Below are positions 5,232-13,205 of a DNA stretch of 16,238 bases, in pieces. Position 1 is the first letter of the stretch. Each line of letters begins with the position of its first letter. Position numbers and translations under genes: made by a program. The DNA comes from CAIMDX01 sp041652155 (GTDB taxonomy: Bacteria > Patescibacteriota > Minisyncoccia > Minisyncoccales > JAQTVQ01): assembly GCA_041652155.1 (NCBI GenBank), contig JBAZHV010000021.1:1-16238 (forward strand), in the 5' to 3' direction. The notes beneath the pieces are model-generated. The model made no database searches. It saw nothing but the letters and a program-made list of their open reading frames with translations, and was not told the origin of the DNA.

Positions 5232-6872
5232 ATGGATATTCTGTCCCTAATTATTTATTCGGTGATATTGTTCTGGTCCGTCAAACAAGCCAAGAACATT
5301 TTGTTTTGGGTTTATTTGTGGCAGTTGAAAGATTATCACTGGGGAAGATTCGCTGCTCATTTTTCCACCGCCAAAGGCCGGAGCTTGCTTTTGAACAGAT
5401 TGCTTTTTGCAAAAATTTTATTGGCGTGTTTTTTTTACGCGGCTTTCTGTTTTGACGCTTCTCTGTGGTGGGGCGCGGCATTGTTTTTCTTGTACTTTTT
5501 TGAATCCGCCCATGCCGGCCGCAGTTTTGTTTTGGGAAGATTAAAAAAACCGGTTTCTACCGCTAAAGCGTTGTTCTTATCTTCTGCGGCTGTCGCCTTT
5601 GTTTTCTCTTTCCTTCTATTATTTTTCTTTTTTTTCGGCGGCAGTTTTCAATTTTTATTCTGGCTGCTGATCATTGATATTTTGTCTCCGGTCGTTATTT
5701 CAGCCGTCGTTTTATTTTTCCAGCCGTTGACCGTTCTTTTAAGGACGCGAACTATCGCCAAGGCCAAGGCTAAACGCAGGCAGTTCAAAGATCTGAAAGT
5801 GGTCGGGATCACGGGAAGTTGCGGGAAAAGCTCCGCGAAAGAATTTTTAGCTACCATTTTGCAACATAAATACAGGGTTTTGCGCACTCCCAAAAATCAA
5901 AATTCCGAGATGGGCATTTCACGCACCATTTTGAAATATTTGACGCAGGAGTATGAGATATTCGTTTGCGAGATGGGCGGTTACGATATCAGCGGCATAA
6001 AATTATTGGCCGACATCGCCCAGCCGCAAATGGGGGTTTTGGTCAGTATCAACCAGCAGCATTTGGCCACTTTCGGCAGCCAGGAGAATATAACCAAAGG
6101 AAAATTCAAGCTTATCGAAAGCCTGCCCGAAGACGGAAAGGCGATATTGAACTGGGATAATGAGTTTATAAAAAAAGAACTGGGCGGCCGCAAATTCAAA
6201 GTTAAGAATATAAAACTGTATTCCGCCAAGTCGAAAGAAGGAGTTGATGTTTGGGCTGACAATATACAGCTCAAAAGAGATAAAGTTATTTTTGATATTT
6301 TTTCTCGCGACGGCGAATTCGCAAGTTTTAAGATCGACCTGCCCGGCGGCATGCCGATAGTTTTGAACGTTCTGGCGGCGGCAACCGCGGCCAAAGGATT
6401 GGGAATGAACCTGTCGGAAGTCGGTCGTGCCTGCCAAAAGTTGGACCCCCGTTTCGCCCCAGTGCTTATAAAAAAAGGAATAGACGGCATAAACATCATA
6501 GATTCTTCATACTCATCCAACCCCGAAGGCGTTTTAGCCGACCTTGATTATTTGAACCTTTGGATCGGAAAGAAAATAGTAGTGATGCCGAGCTTGATCG
6601 AACTTGGAAAAGCGGCTAAGGAGGTCCACAAAAATATCGGCCAAAGGATCGGAAAAATTTGCGATCTGGCCATCATTACTTCCAAAGACGGAGTAAAAGA
6701 GATCAAAGCTGGAGCGTTATCCGGAGGATTGGATCCGGCCAAGATAATGTTCATAGAAGATCCGAAAAAGATCGTTGAAAAAATAAAAACCGAATTGAGA
6801 AGAGGGGACGCGATTTTGCTGGAAGGCCGCGTTCCGCAGGAAGTTTCGAATCTGTTGGAAGAAAAGAAATAA
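5232..6872 (+). CDS. Membrane-anchored Mur ligase family protein (MurF-like)
   Basis: This 546-residue protein joins a hydrophobic N-terminal region (about 1-172, with roughly four to five membrane segments near 3-17, 57-92, 112-136 and 141-170) to a Mur ligase catalytic and C-terminal domain. ATP is bound by GITGSCGKSS (192-201, Lys199). The carboxylate-activation region includes CEMGG (246-250) and SINQQHLATFG (272-282). IIDSSYSSNPEG (422-433) corresponds to the MurF DSYNANP element, and LLEGR lies near the end. A basic stretch (AKAKAKRRQFK) follows the last helix, so the ligase faces the cytoplasm. The usual MurF N-terminal domain that holds UDP-MurNAc is absent and the membrane region takes its place. 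It may ligate an amino acid or peptide to a lipid-linked precursor rather than make soluble UDP-MurNAc-pentapeptide; that is inference. An aminotransferase gene follows after 21 bases. Confidence 0.85.
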   Translation: MDILSLIIYSVILFWSVKQAKNILFWVYLWQLKDYHWGRFAAHFSTAKGRSLLLNRLLFAKILLACFFYAAFCFDASLWWGAALFFLYFFESAHAGRSFVLGRLKKPVSTAKALFLSSAAVAFVFSFLLLFFFFFGGSFQFLFWLLIIDILSPVVISAVVLFFQPLTVLLRTRTIAKAKAKRRQFKDLKVVGITGSCGKSSAKEFLATILQHKYRVLRTPKNQNSEMGISRTILKYLTQEYEIFVCEMGGYDISGIKLLADIAQPQMGVLVSINQQHLATFGSQENITKGKFKLIESLPEDGKAILNWDNEFIKKELGGRKFKVKNIKLYSAKSKEGVDVWADNIQLKRDKVIFDIFSRDGEFASFKIDLPGGMPIVLNVLAAATAAKGLGMNLSEVGRACQKLDPRFAPVLIKKGIDGINIIDSSYSSNPEGVLADLDYLNLWIGKKIVVMPSLIELGKAAKEVHKNIGQRIGKICDLAIITSKDGVKEIKAGALSGGLDPAKIMFIEDPKKIVEKIKTELRRGDAILLEGRVPQEVSNLLEEKK

Positions 6873-6893
6873 ACAAAAAGTGCATATTCTATA

Positions 6894-8177
6894 ATGTTTA
6901 GACATTGTCAAGGAAAGCCCATATCCGTATCCCTGTCGCCTAATACCCAAAAAGACGATGTTTTGCTTGCCTTGAATATGATCTTCAAGCCAAGCGAATG
7001 GCGGGAAGGCAGAGCTGTTAAAGAGTTGGAAGAAAATTTTAAAAAATATCTCGGTGTTAAATTCGCTTGTTCTTTTAACAGCGGCCGCAGTTCGCTGGAA
7101 GCTATTTTATACGCCCTAGGGATAGGGTCCGGCGACGATGTTTTAGTTCAGGCATTTACCTGTAATGCGGCGATCAATCCCATCTTGAAAGCCGGAGCCA
7201 AGCCGGTTTTTGTCGATATCGATCCGACATTAAATTTATCCGTTGAAGATCTGAAAAAGAAGATCACTCCGCGGTCCAAAGCCTTGATGGTCCAGCATAC
7301 TTTCGGCTGGCCGGCCGACTTGGCGGAAATAAAACAGTTTTGCCGGGAGAATAAGCTCTATCTGATCGAAGATTGCGCGCATGCCCTAGGCGCTGAATAT
7401 GGAAGCGGCCTGTCCGCCGAAGCCGGAAAGGCGAAGGCGGGGACTTTCGGAGACGCGGCCTTTTTCAGCTTTGGCAGAGACAAGATCATTTCTTCGGTTT
7501 ATGGCGGAATGGCCGTAACGAACGATTCCATCGTAGCAAAAAAAATATCGGAATTTTATAACCGGATAGGCTATCCTTCCAGGGTTTGGACCTTGCAGCA
7601 GTTTTTGCACCCGGTCTTGATGAACTATTTGGTTTTGCCGCTTTATGATCGTCTCAAAATAGGGAAGATATTTTTGGGAATTTTTTTGAATCTGAAAATA
7701 CTTTCCAAGGCGGTTGTCGGTTCCGAGGGAAAAGGCCGGCTGCCCGGTTATTTCCCAAAGAGATTGCCCAACGGTTTGGCGGTTTTGGCTTTAAATCAAT
7801 TCAAAAAATTGGGCGAGTTCAACCGCCATCGCAAGGAGATAGCCGAAATATATCGAAACGGCCTTCCGAAGAACAGGTTTGTCCAACCATTTGCCATTTG
7901 GGACAAGCAGATTAAAGAACCGATTTTTATGAAATATCCCATCTTGGCCGCGGATCCGGTAAAAATTTTAAAAATAATGAAGAAAAATAGAATATACCTG
8001 AACGACGGCTGGCGCGGATCTCCGGTGGTTCCGCCTTCAAGCTGTCTGGATGTTTTCGGTTACCAAAAAGGTTCCTGTCCCAGAGCCGAGCAGATATCTC
8101 AAAAGATATTGAGCTTGCCGACCCACATCAATATTTCTCCCGAGCAAGCAAAAGAAATAATAGGCCTTTTGTTCTAG
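6894..8177 (+). CDS. DegT/DnrJ/EryC1/StrS-family PLP aminotransferase
   Basis: PLP-dependent fold-type I enzyme of 427 residues, usually acting on keto-sugar nucleotides to make amino sugars. Visible features are the cofactor-binding start NSGRSSLEAIL (62-72), AFTCNAAINPILKAGAKPVFVDID (87-110), QHTFGWPADL (134-143), LIEDCAHALGAEY (157-169, with Asp160 facing the pyridine nitrogen) and FSFGRDKIISS with the Schiff-base Lys197. Residues 233-275 are unusually hydrophobic (FLHPVLMNYLVLPLYDRL, IFLGIFLNLKIL), which suggests membrane contact or a lipid-linked substrate. It lies 21 bases after the Mur ligase-like gene, so the two probably share a transcript and a pathway. A TATAAT overlaps the ATG but is too close to promote this start. 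No Shine-Dalgarno sequence is present. The family is secure; the substrate is not known. Confidence 0.92.
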   Translation: MFRHCQGKPISVSLSPNTQKDDVLLALNMIFKPSEWREGRAVKELEENFKKYLGVKFACSFNSGRSSLEAILYALGIGSGDDVLVQAFTCNAAINPILKAGAKPVFVDIDPTLNLSVEDLKKKITPRSKALMVQHTFGWPADLAEIKQFCRENKLYLIEDCAHALGAEYGSGLSAEAGKAKAGTFGDAAFFSFGRDKIISSVYGGMAVTNDSIVAKKISEFYNRIGYPSRVWTLQQFLHPVLMNYLVLPLYDRLKIGKIFLGIFLNLKILSKAVVGSEGKGRLPGYFPKRLPNGLAVLALNQFKKLGEFNRHRKEIAEIYRNGLPKNRFVQPFAIWDKQIKEPIFMKYPILAADPVKILKIMKKNRIYLNDGWRGSPVVPPSSCLDVFGYQKGSCPRAEQISQKILSLPTHINISPEQAKEIIGLLF

Positions 8178-8299
8178 CGAGGATCGTCTATCGGTGGATA
8201 AGTGCCATTCAACAAAAGCTTGAAATAATATAAAATCAAATTAAATTAACAATAACCTTAAAACGGAAGACAGAGATAAAGCTGTCCTATTAAAATAAA

Positions 8300-8995
8300 A
8301 TGCTGGAAAAAGACCAAATTTTGCCATCCATAACCACTGTCGGCAAAGCCGACTGGAGGACGCAGATAAAAGACGCCAGAGACCTGGGAATAACCGAAGC
8401 CGGCTTATTTCTTAATGGATTGGATATGAAAGGAAGAGCCGAATTGTGCGATTTGCTTGGGGATAGTTCTATAACAAGCATTCCCGTGGTGCATTTGAAA
8501 AACGATGTCACGGAGATGGAGGTTGAATATTTTTTTAATGAATACTCCACGAAAGTTTTTACCACCCACTCCGGAGCGGAATATCCTTTCTATACCGCCT
8601 TGCCTAAATTTGAAAAGAATATTTTTATTGAAAATACTTCTATTCTTTTTAATGAGAATGAGCTAAGAAGGTACGGAGGAATATGCCTCAACATAAGCCA
8701 TTTGGAAAATGAAAGGCTGCATGACAGAGAAAGATACGATTATTTTCGCAATTTATTGGATGTTTATCTCGTAGGCTGCAATTACATAAGCGCGATGAAG
8801 AAAGAAATTTTGTCGGATGCCGGCCGTCCGCAGCATGACAGCTATTTTCTTAAAAATAATTCCGAGCTGGATTATATTTTAAACTATCCTAAAAATTATT
8901 TTTCAAATTTCATTGTTTTGGAGCTGGAAAACGACCTAAAAACCCAGCTTGAAGCGAAGGATCATATTTTTGATCTGATAAAAGATCGTTATTAA
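8300..8995 (+). CDS. Putative xylose isomerase-like TIM-barrel protein
   Basis: A 231-residue cytoplasmic protein that I do not recognise by name. The pattern of strands ending in polar residues fits a small TIM barrel of the sugar isomerase / AP endonuclease 2 type: EAGLFLNG (33-40), IPVVHL (61-66), KVFTTHSG (85-92), IFIENTS with Glu111 (108-114), ICLNISHLEN with His134 (128-137), and near the end FIVLELEND with Glu208 (204-212), preceded by LSDAGRPQHDSY (171-182). In that fold such Glu, His and Asp residues bind a metal, but the usual full set is not clearly present and the protein is shorter than typical members, so activity is doubtful. The 122 bases before it are very AT-rich and contain only weak promoter-like sequence: TTGAAA at 8220, TAAATT at 8242, and TATTAA at 8288 just before the ATG. 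The next gene begins 13 bases after its stop. The fold is an inference. Confidence 0.7.
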   Translation: MLEKDQILPSITTVGKADWRTQIKDARDLGITEAGLFLNGLDMKGRAELCDLLGDSSITSIPVVHLKNDVTEMEVEYFFNEYSTKVFTTHSGAEYPFYTALPKFEKNIFIENTSILFNENELRRYGGICLNISHLENERLHDRERYDYFRNLLDVYLVGCNYISAMKKEILSDAGRPQHDSYFLKNNSELDYILNYPKNYFSNFIVLELENDLKTQLEAKDHIFDLIKDRY

Positions 8996-9008
8996 TAATC
9001 AATTACCT

Positions 9009-11099
9009 ATGCAAAATACAAATTTCAATAATATATCGGAGAATATCAAGAAAAAAGTTATTAAAACGGAAGCGGGAGTATTGATCTTGTCTATCTTTTT
9101 GGTGATATCCTGCGGAGTGGTAATTTGGACTTCGGGAATCGGTTCGGCTCCTTCCAACCCCGAACAGGGAGCCGTTGTCGAAGGAGAGGGCCCGTCTGCC
9201 GGCGGCCAACAAGCGGTAGCGGTTCAAAATGTTAAAAAATTTGCCAGCGAACAAGAGTTCAAAGATTATATTTTAAGTTCATCGCAGAATAGTTCTTATT
9301 CCGGCGGAGGCATCTCTCAAGGCGCGGTCGCGCTGGAAAAAAGCACCGCCCCGACCAGCGCCGATAGCGCAATGGGAGGAGGGACGAGCGGAGCCGCCGG
9401 CTCCAATTCTTCGGCCAGCAGGTCTTCGGTTACCAACGTCCAAGTGGCAGGGATAGACGAGCCGGATATAGTGAAGACCGACGGCAAAGAAATATATTAT
9501 TCATCTCAAAGCCCGATCTACCGGCTGATGGAAGATAAGATGGTCGGATCGTCCATGCCGTCCTATCAAAGCTCCGGGCAGACCAAGCTTATAAAAGCTC
9601 TTCCCGCCAGCGACTTGGCTTTGGACAGCAAGATCGAGAAGGGCGGCAATTTATTGCTGGATGGCAGCGTTCTGGCCGTTTTTTCCGATAATTCCATTTT
9701 TGGGTACGATGTCAAAAACTCTAAAGATCCTCAAAAACTATGGGAGCTGAAATTAAGCGATCAGAATTATATAGTGGACTCCAGGCTTTACGAAAATAAT
9801 ATCTATTTGGTTGTCAGGAACCAAATAAATCAAAATAATCCTTGTCCTATAAAACTTTTAGCCGTCGACAGCAAAGAGGCTCTGACGATCTCTTGCGACC
9901 AGGTTTACCATCCCGAAGTTATCGTGCCGGTGGATTCTGTCTACAGCGCCATGATAGTTAACGCGCGGAGCGGCAAGATAGAAAAGACGGTTTCCTTTAC
10001 GGGATCCAGCGGAAGCTCCTTGGTCTATATGTCTAAAGAAGGAATATACGTGACTTATTCCTATACGGAAGAGCCTGTCAAATTCTTTTTGGGATTTTTG
10101 AACCAGAAAGCTAAAGACCTTTTCCCTGCGAGAATAATCGAAAAGACCGGCAGGCTTGAAGGATATGATATCAGCAGCGGAGCTAAGATGACCGAATTGA
10201 ACTATATATTCCAGCAATATTTAAGCAGCCTTGACGGAGACGAGCAGATGAGGATCCAAAACGAGATCCAAAACAGGATGTCCGATTACTCTAAAGAGAA
10301 GAAAAGGGAGCTGGAGAGGACGGGCATCATAAAGATCGGATTGAAAGATTTCTCTTTGTCGGCCAGCGGCGATGTGCCCGGCTCTCCTTTGAACCAATTC
10401 TCTCTGGACGAATACAACGGATATTTAAGGATAGCTATTACCGCCGGACAGTCAGGATATTATTGGCCTCTCGGTTACAGCAGCGGTTCCGCCGTGAACG
10501 ACGTATATGTTTTGGACGGCAGTTTGAAAGAGATCGGATCGTTAACCGATATCAGCAAGGACTGGAATGACGAGCGCATTTACGCCGTGAGATTCATCCA
10601 AAACCAAGGATATATCGTCACTTTTAAAGAGACTGATCCTTTGTCGGTCATAGATATTTCCAATCCCCAAAAACCTTTATTGGCCGGTCAGCTGGAGATT
10701 CCGGGTTATTCCGCCTATCTTCATCCTTTGGCCGCCAACAGAATATTGGGTGTCGGCAAAGAGGATTGGAAAGTTAAGCTTTCCCTGTTCGATGTTGGCA
10801 GCGCCAGCGATCCGAAAGAAATCGCAAAATATAATTTGGACGAATATTGGTCCGAAGCGGTCGATAATCACCGCGCATTTTTGCAGGATGAAAAACACCA
10901 GGTCATATTTTTGCCCGGAAGCAAAGGAGGGTATATCTTTTCATACGCCGGCGACCAGTTAAAATTGGTCAAGACCGTTTCCGGAATGAATGTTAAGCGC
11001 GCCGTCTACCTGAACGATTCCCTTTATATCATAGGTTCCGATGGCATAGTCGTCCTTGATGAAAATACTTGGGGAAGAACAGGGAGCTTGGAGTTCTAG
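9009..11099 (+). CDS. Membrane-anchored beta-propeller domain protein (COG4880-like)
   Basis: A 696-residue protein with one N-terminal membrane helix (about 22-41, VLILSIFLVISCGVVIW) preceded by KKKVIK, so the bulk is outside the cell. Residues 42-140 are a low-complexity Gly/Ser/Ala/Gln linker. The remainder matches the secreted beta-propeller family: the signature NVQVAGIDEPDIVKTDGKEIYY (143-164) is the hallmark, followed by repeated blade-like strands such as GSVLAVFSD, YIVDSRLYENNIYLVVRN, DEYNGYLRIAITAG, VYVLDGSLKEIG and NHRAFLQDEKHQVIFLPG. A charged helical insert near 395-435 (SSLDGDEQMRIQNEIQNRM) interrupts the propeller. Family members are mostly uncharacterised exported proteins, so the ligand or partner is unknown. 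No Shine-Dalgarno sequence lies before the ATG. It sits between the small TIM-barrel gene and a FemAB-type gene. Confidence 0.9.
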   Translation: MQNTNFNNISENIKKKVIKTEAGVLILSIFLVISCGVVIWTSGIGSAPSNPEQGAVVEGEGPSAGGQQAVAVQNVKKFASEQEFKDYILSSSQNSSYSGGGISQGAVALEKSTAPTSADSAMGGGTSGAAGSNSSASRSSVTNVQVAGIDEPDIVKTDGKEIYYSSQSPIYRLMEDKMVGSSMPSYQSSGQTKLIKALPASDLALDSKIEKGGNLLLDGSVLAVFSDNSIFGYDVKNSKDPQKLWELKLSDQNYIVDSRLYENNIYLVVRNQINQNNPCPIKLLAVDSKEALTISCDQVYHPEVIVPVDSVYSAMIVNARSGKIEKTVSFTGSSGSSLVYMSKEGIYVTYSYTEEPVKFFLGFLNQKAKDLFPARIIEKTGRLEGYDISSGAKMTELNYIFQQYLSSLDGDEQMRIQNEIQNRMSDYSKEKKRELERTGIIKIGLKDFSLSASGDVPGSPLNQFSLDEYNGYLRIAITAGQSGYYWPLGYSSGSAVNDVYVLDGSLKEIGSLTDISKDWNDERIYAVRFIQNQGYIVTFKETDPLSVIDISNPQKPLLAGQLEIPGYSAYLHPLAANRILGVGKEDWKVKLSLFDVGSASDPKEIAKYNLDEYWSEAVDNHRAFLQDEKHQVIFLPGSKGGYIFSYAGDQLKLVKTVSGMNVKRAVYLNDSLYIIGSDGIVVLDENTWGRTGSLEF

Positions 11100-11167
11100 C
11101 TTCCTGGATCGGAGATTATCAAAATGGATTCAAAGCTTAAAAATATTTTTAGCTTATACCGCGAGCA

Positions 11168-12235
11168 ATGGAAATAAGACCTTTAGACGATAAAGTCCGG
11201 TGGGAAAAATTTTTACTGGGCTGTAAAGAAAAAACTTTTTTACAATCTTTTAATTGGGGAGAGTTCAATCTTTCCCAAGGCAGCAAGGTCTGGCGGCTTG
11301 GAATTTTTGAGGAGGAAAATCTTCTCGCCGCCGCTCAATTGATAAAAATAGCGGCAAGAAGAGGAACCTTCCTTTTCTTGCCGCACGGGCCGAACATTAA
11401 AGAGGATTGCTCTTTGGATAAGAGAAAAGAAGTTTTTGAAAATTTGGCCGGGGAGATGAAAAAGATCGCCAAAGCCGAGAGATGTTCTTTTATCAGGGTT
11501 GCTCCGATATTGGAAAGGTCTCAAGTTAATGAAAAAATATTCGACGATTGCGGATTCAGAGATGCTCCGATACATATGCATCCGGAATTCACTTGGGAAC
11601 TTGATCTGGAGAAGCCCGAAGACAAACTTTTGGCCGAGATGCGCAAGACAACGCGCTATTTGATAAGACAAGCCGAGAAGAACAAAGACATAGAGATAGC
11701 GCAAAGCAAAGATCCGGCGGACTTGGAAAAATTCGAGCCGATATTCAGAGAGACCGCCGAGCGCCAAAACTTCGTCCCTTTTTCAACCGCTTATTTAAAA
11801 AAGGAATTCGGATCATTCATTCCCGACGATGAAATTTGTTTTTTCTTCGGCAAATATCAAGGGCAAATAGTTTCGGCCGCTATGATAGTGTTTTGGTCCG
11901 GTCTGGCTTTCTATCATCAAAGCGGTTCCACCCATTCTAAAGCGCCGGCCTCTTATCTGTTGCAGTGGGAAGTGATCAAAGAAGCGAAGCGCAGGGGATG
12001 CAAGGCTTATAATTTTTGGGGGATAGCGCCTTTTGAAAAAATAACGGAAAAAAACGGGGAGATCAGAACCGAGATAAGAGACAAGAACCATCCTTGGTAC
12101 GGATTGAGCTTGTTCAAAATAGGGTTCGGGGGGCAGACGAAAGAATACGTCAAAACGAAGGACCTGCCTTTGTCTCCGCTGTATTGGCTGACTTATATGT
12201 TCGAAACGCTAAGAAAAAAGAAAAGGAATTTATAA
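11168..12235 (+). CDS. FemAB/FemX-family aminoacyltransferase
   Basis: A 355-residue protein of the FemABX group (two linked GNAT-like domains), which uses aminoacyl-tRNA to add amino acids to the peptide of lipid II or related envelope precursors. Visible landmarks are FLQSFNWGEF (24-33), FLFLPHGPNI (68-77), MRKTTRYLIRQAEK (158-171), which is the conserved arginine-rich helix seen in this family, IVSAAMIVFWSGLAFYHQSGS (234-254) and AYNFWGIAP (280-288) with the closing KIGFGG. No coiled-coil arm of the staphylococcal FemA type is evident, so it looks like the shorter FemX/MurM-like form. It is cytoplasmic. In this window it lies between the beta-propeller protein and FtsQ, consistent with peptidoglycan cross-bridge formation. 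Which amino acid it transfers cannot be told. A poorly formed TATACC at 11155-11160 lies seven bases before the ATG. Confidence 0.92.
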   Translation: MEIRPLDDKVRWEKFLLGCKEKTFLQSFNWGEFNLSQGSKVWRLGIFEEENLLAAAQLIKIAARRGTFLFLPHGPNIKEDCSLDKRKEVFENLAGEMKKIAKAERCSFIRVAPILERSQVNEKIFDDCGFRDAPIHMHPEFTWELDLEKPEDKLLAEMRKTTRYLIRQAEKNKDIEIAQSKDPADLEKFEPIFRETAERQNFVPFSTAYLKKEFGSFIPDDEICFFFGKYQGQIVSAAMIVFWSGLAFYHQSGSTHSKAPASYLLQWEVIKEAKRRGCKAYNFWGIAPFEKITEKNGEIRTEIRDKNHPWYGLSLFKIGFGGQTKEYVKTKDLPLSPLYWLTYMFETLRKKKRNL

Positions 12236-12260
12236 TATAATTATTTGTCGATTTCGTCTT

Positions 12261-12281
12261 GGACCGCCGCGGTCCGGACCG
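12261..12281 (+). promoter_or_regulatory. GC hairpin just before the ftsQ start
   Basis: GGACCG (12261-12266), CCG loop, CGGTCC (12270-12275), then GGACCG again (12276-12281). The central CGGTCC can pair with either flanking copy, though pairing with the adjacent one would leave no loop. The structure ends seven bases before the ATG at 12289, where a ribosome must bind, and could damp translation. A TATAAT at 12231-12236 overlaps the end of the preceding gene and could start a transcript with this leader, but it has no -35 box. Confidence 0.4.
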
Positions 12282-12288
12282 AAGAAAA

Positions 12289-13119
12289 ATGGTTAAAAAG
12301 GTCGGAGCGAGGATCATCCGCAAAAAGAGAACAAGCCGCAAGAAAAAGCAGGCAATTTTTTTAAAAAAGGCCGGCTTGTATTGCTTTTTGGCGGTCGGAA
12401 CCATTTCCGCCGCTTTGTATCTGTTCTATTTCTCTCCGTATTTCCAGGTGGAAAAAATAGAGGTTCGCAACGCGAACGTGGTTCCTGTCGACGATCTGAA
12501 AAAAGCGATCTCCGACAAATATTCTTTTTCGATGAATATTTTCGGATACCAGATCGGTTCGAAAAGCATCCTTTTGCCGTTCTTTAATTCGGCCTCTCTT
12601 TTGAACAATTTCCCCCAAGTCGAAAAATTAAGCCTATCAAGGGATTTTCCCAATATGCTTACTCTGGATGTCAAAGAGCGCGAACCGTTCGCGGTTTGGT
12701 GCAAGGATTGGGATTGGAAGCAGGATTGCTCCTGGACGGATAAAAAAGGATTTTCATTCAAGCCTTACCAGGCATCGGATGGCGGAGACGGTTTGATAAT
12801 AGAAGAAAAAGAAAGTTTAGAGGCCATGCTTTTGGAGGCCAATATGGATAAAAAAGGATTTCTTGCTTGGGCGGACAAAACCAGAGGAGACCTCAATTCG
12901 TATCCCGATATAGAAAAGATCGTTAAATTTTCCGTTTTTACGGATAAGATCGTTTTGAAAACCCAAAAAGGTTTCGAAATATATTTCGCTTCCAACGGCG
13001 ATCTGGCTTGGCAAATGGAGAAGCTGAAAACGGTCCTGAAAGAAAAGATATCCAGCCAAAAGATCACGGCGCTGGAATATATCGACCTGCGTTTCGGCAA
13101 CCAAGCGATAGTAAAATAG
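12289..13119 (+). CDS. ftsQ: Cell division protein FtsQ/DivIB
   Basis: A bitopic division protein of 276 residues that links early and late divisome parts through FtsB and FtsL. The ATG at 12289 is preferred over a TTG 30 bases upstream, which would run through the hairpin. A strongly basic cytoplasmic tail (1-27, RKKRTSRKKK) leads into one membrane helix (about 28-48). The POTRA domain follows at about 52-125, with FQVEKIEVRNANVVPVDDLKKAI and the FPQVEKLSLSRDFPNMLTLDVKEREPFAVW pattern typical of FtsQ. The beta domain ends in the family-like YIDLRFGNQAIVK (264-276). Cys137 and Cys145, in a Trp-rich stretch WCKDWDWKQDCSW, could form a disulfide outside the cell. It follows the FemAB gene by 53 bases and is followed by a terminator-like palindrome. 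The usual ftsA or ftsZ neighbours are not here. Confidence 0.9.
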   Translation: MVKKVGARIIRKKRTSRKKKQAIFLKKAGLYCFLAVGTISAALYLFYFSPYFQVEKIEVRNANVVPVDDLKKAISDKYSFSMNIFGYQIGSKSILLPFFNSASLLNNFPQVEKLSLSRDFPNMLTLDVKEREPFAVWCKDWDWKQDCSWTDKKGFSFKPYQASDGGDGLIIEEKESLEAMLLEANMDKKGFLAWADKTRGDLNSYPDIEKIVKFSVFTDKIVLKTQKGFEIYFASNGDLAWQMEKLKTVLKEKISSQKITALEYIDLRFGNQAIVK

Positions 13120-13144
13120 TTCGCTGGCGCAGGACAGTGGAGGC

Positions 13145-13180
13145 AAAAATATGCACAGGTGTCACCTGTGCATATTTTTT
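13145..13180. terminator. Palindromic element copy 2, acting as terminator after ftsQ
   Basis: Seventeen-base arms (13145-13161 and 13163-13179) are perfectly complementary around one central T. In RNA this would fold as a stem of about 15 bp with a loop of about 5, ending in six Ts (13175-13180). The left side starts with five As, so it could also terminate transcription from the other strand. It belongs to the same ATGCACAGG family as 5123-5153. Confidence 0.75.
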
Positions 13181-13205
13181 AGCAGTCTTGACGGCGCTCT
13201 GCTAA
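13179..13205 (+). promoter_or_regulatory. CIRCE-like HrcA operator
   Basis: TTAGCAGTC - nine bases - CTCTGCTAA, 27 bases in all, has the exact architecture of CIRCE (TTAGCACTC-N9-GAGTGCTAA). The outer six bases of each arm match the consensus and the arms are complementary over seven (TTAGCAG / CTGCTAA). The inner three bases of each arm differ from consensus. It lies just upstream of hrcA itself, where autoregulatory CIRCE sites are normally found, and overlaps the promoter. Confidence 0.8.

Noticed and set aside
6890..6895. TATAAT overlapping the aminotransferase ATG
   Set aside because: Transcription from it would begin inside the gene, no later in-frame start fits the family, and there is no -35 box; likely chance in AT-rich DNA.
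9858..10217. Long minus-strand frames opposite the larger genes
   Set aside because: These and similar frames elsewhere mirror the codon pattern of the + strand genes, lack recognisable motifs and have no promoters or spacing of their own.
11133..11155. AT-rich inverted repeat AAGCT...AGCTT after the propeller gene
   Set aside because: The stem is almost all A-T with a bulge and no U-run beyond it, too weak to call a terminator.
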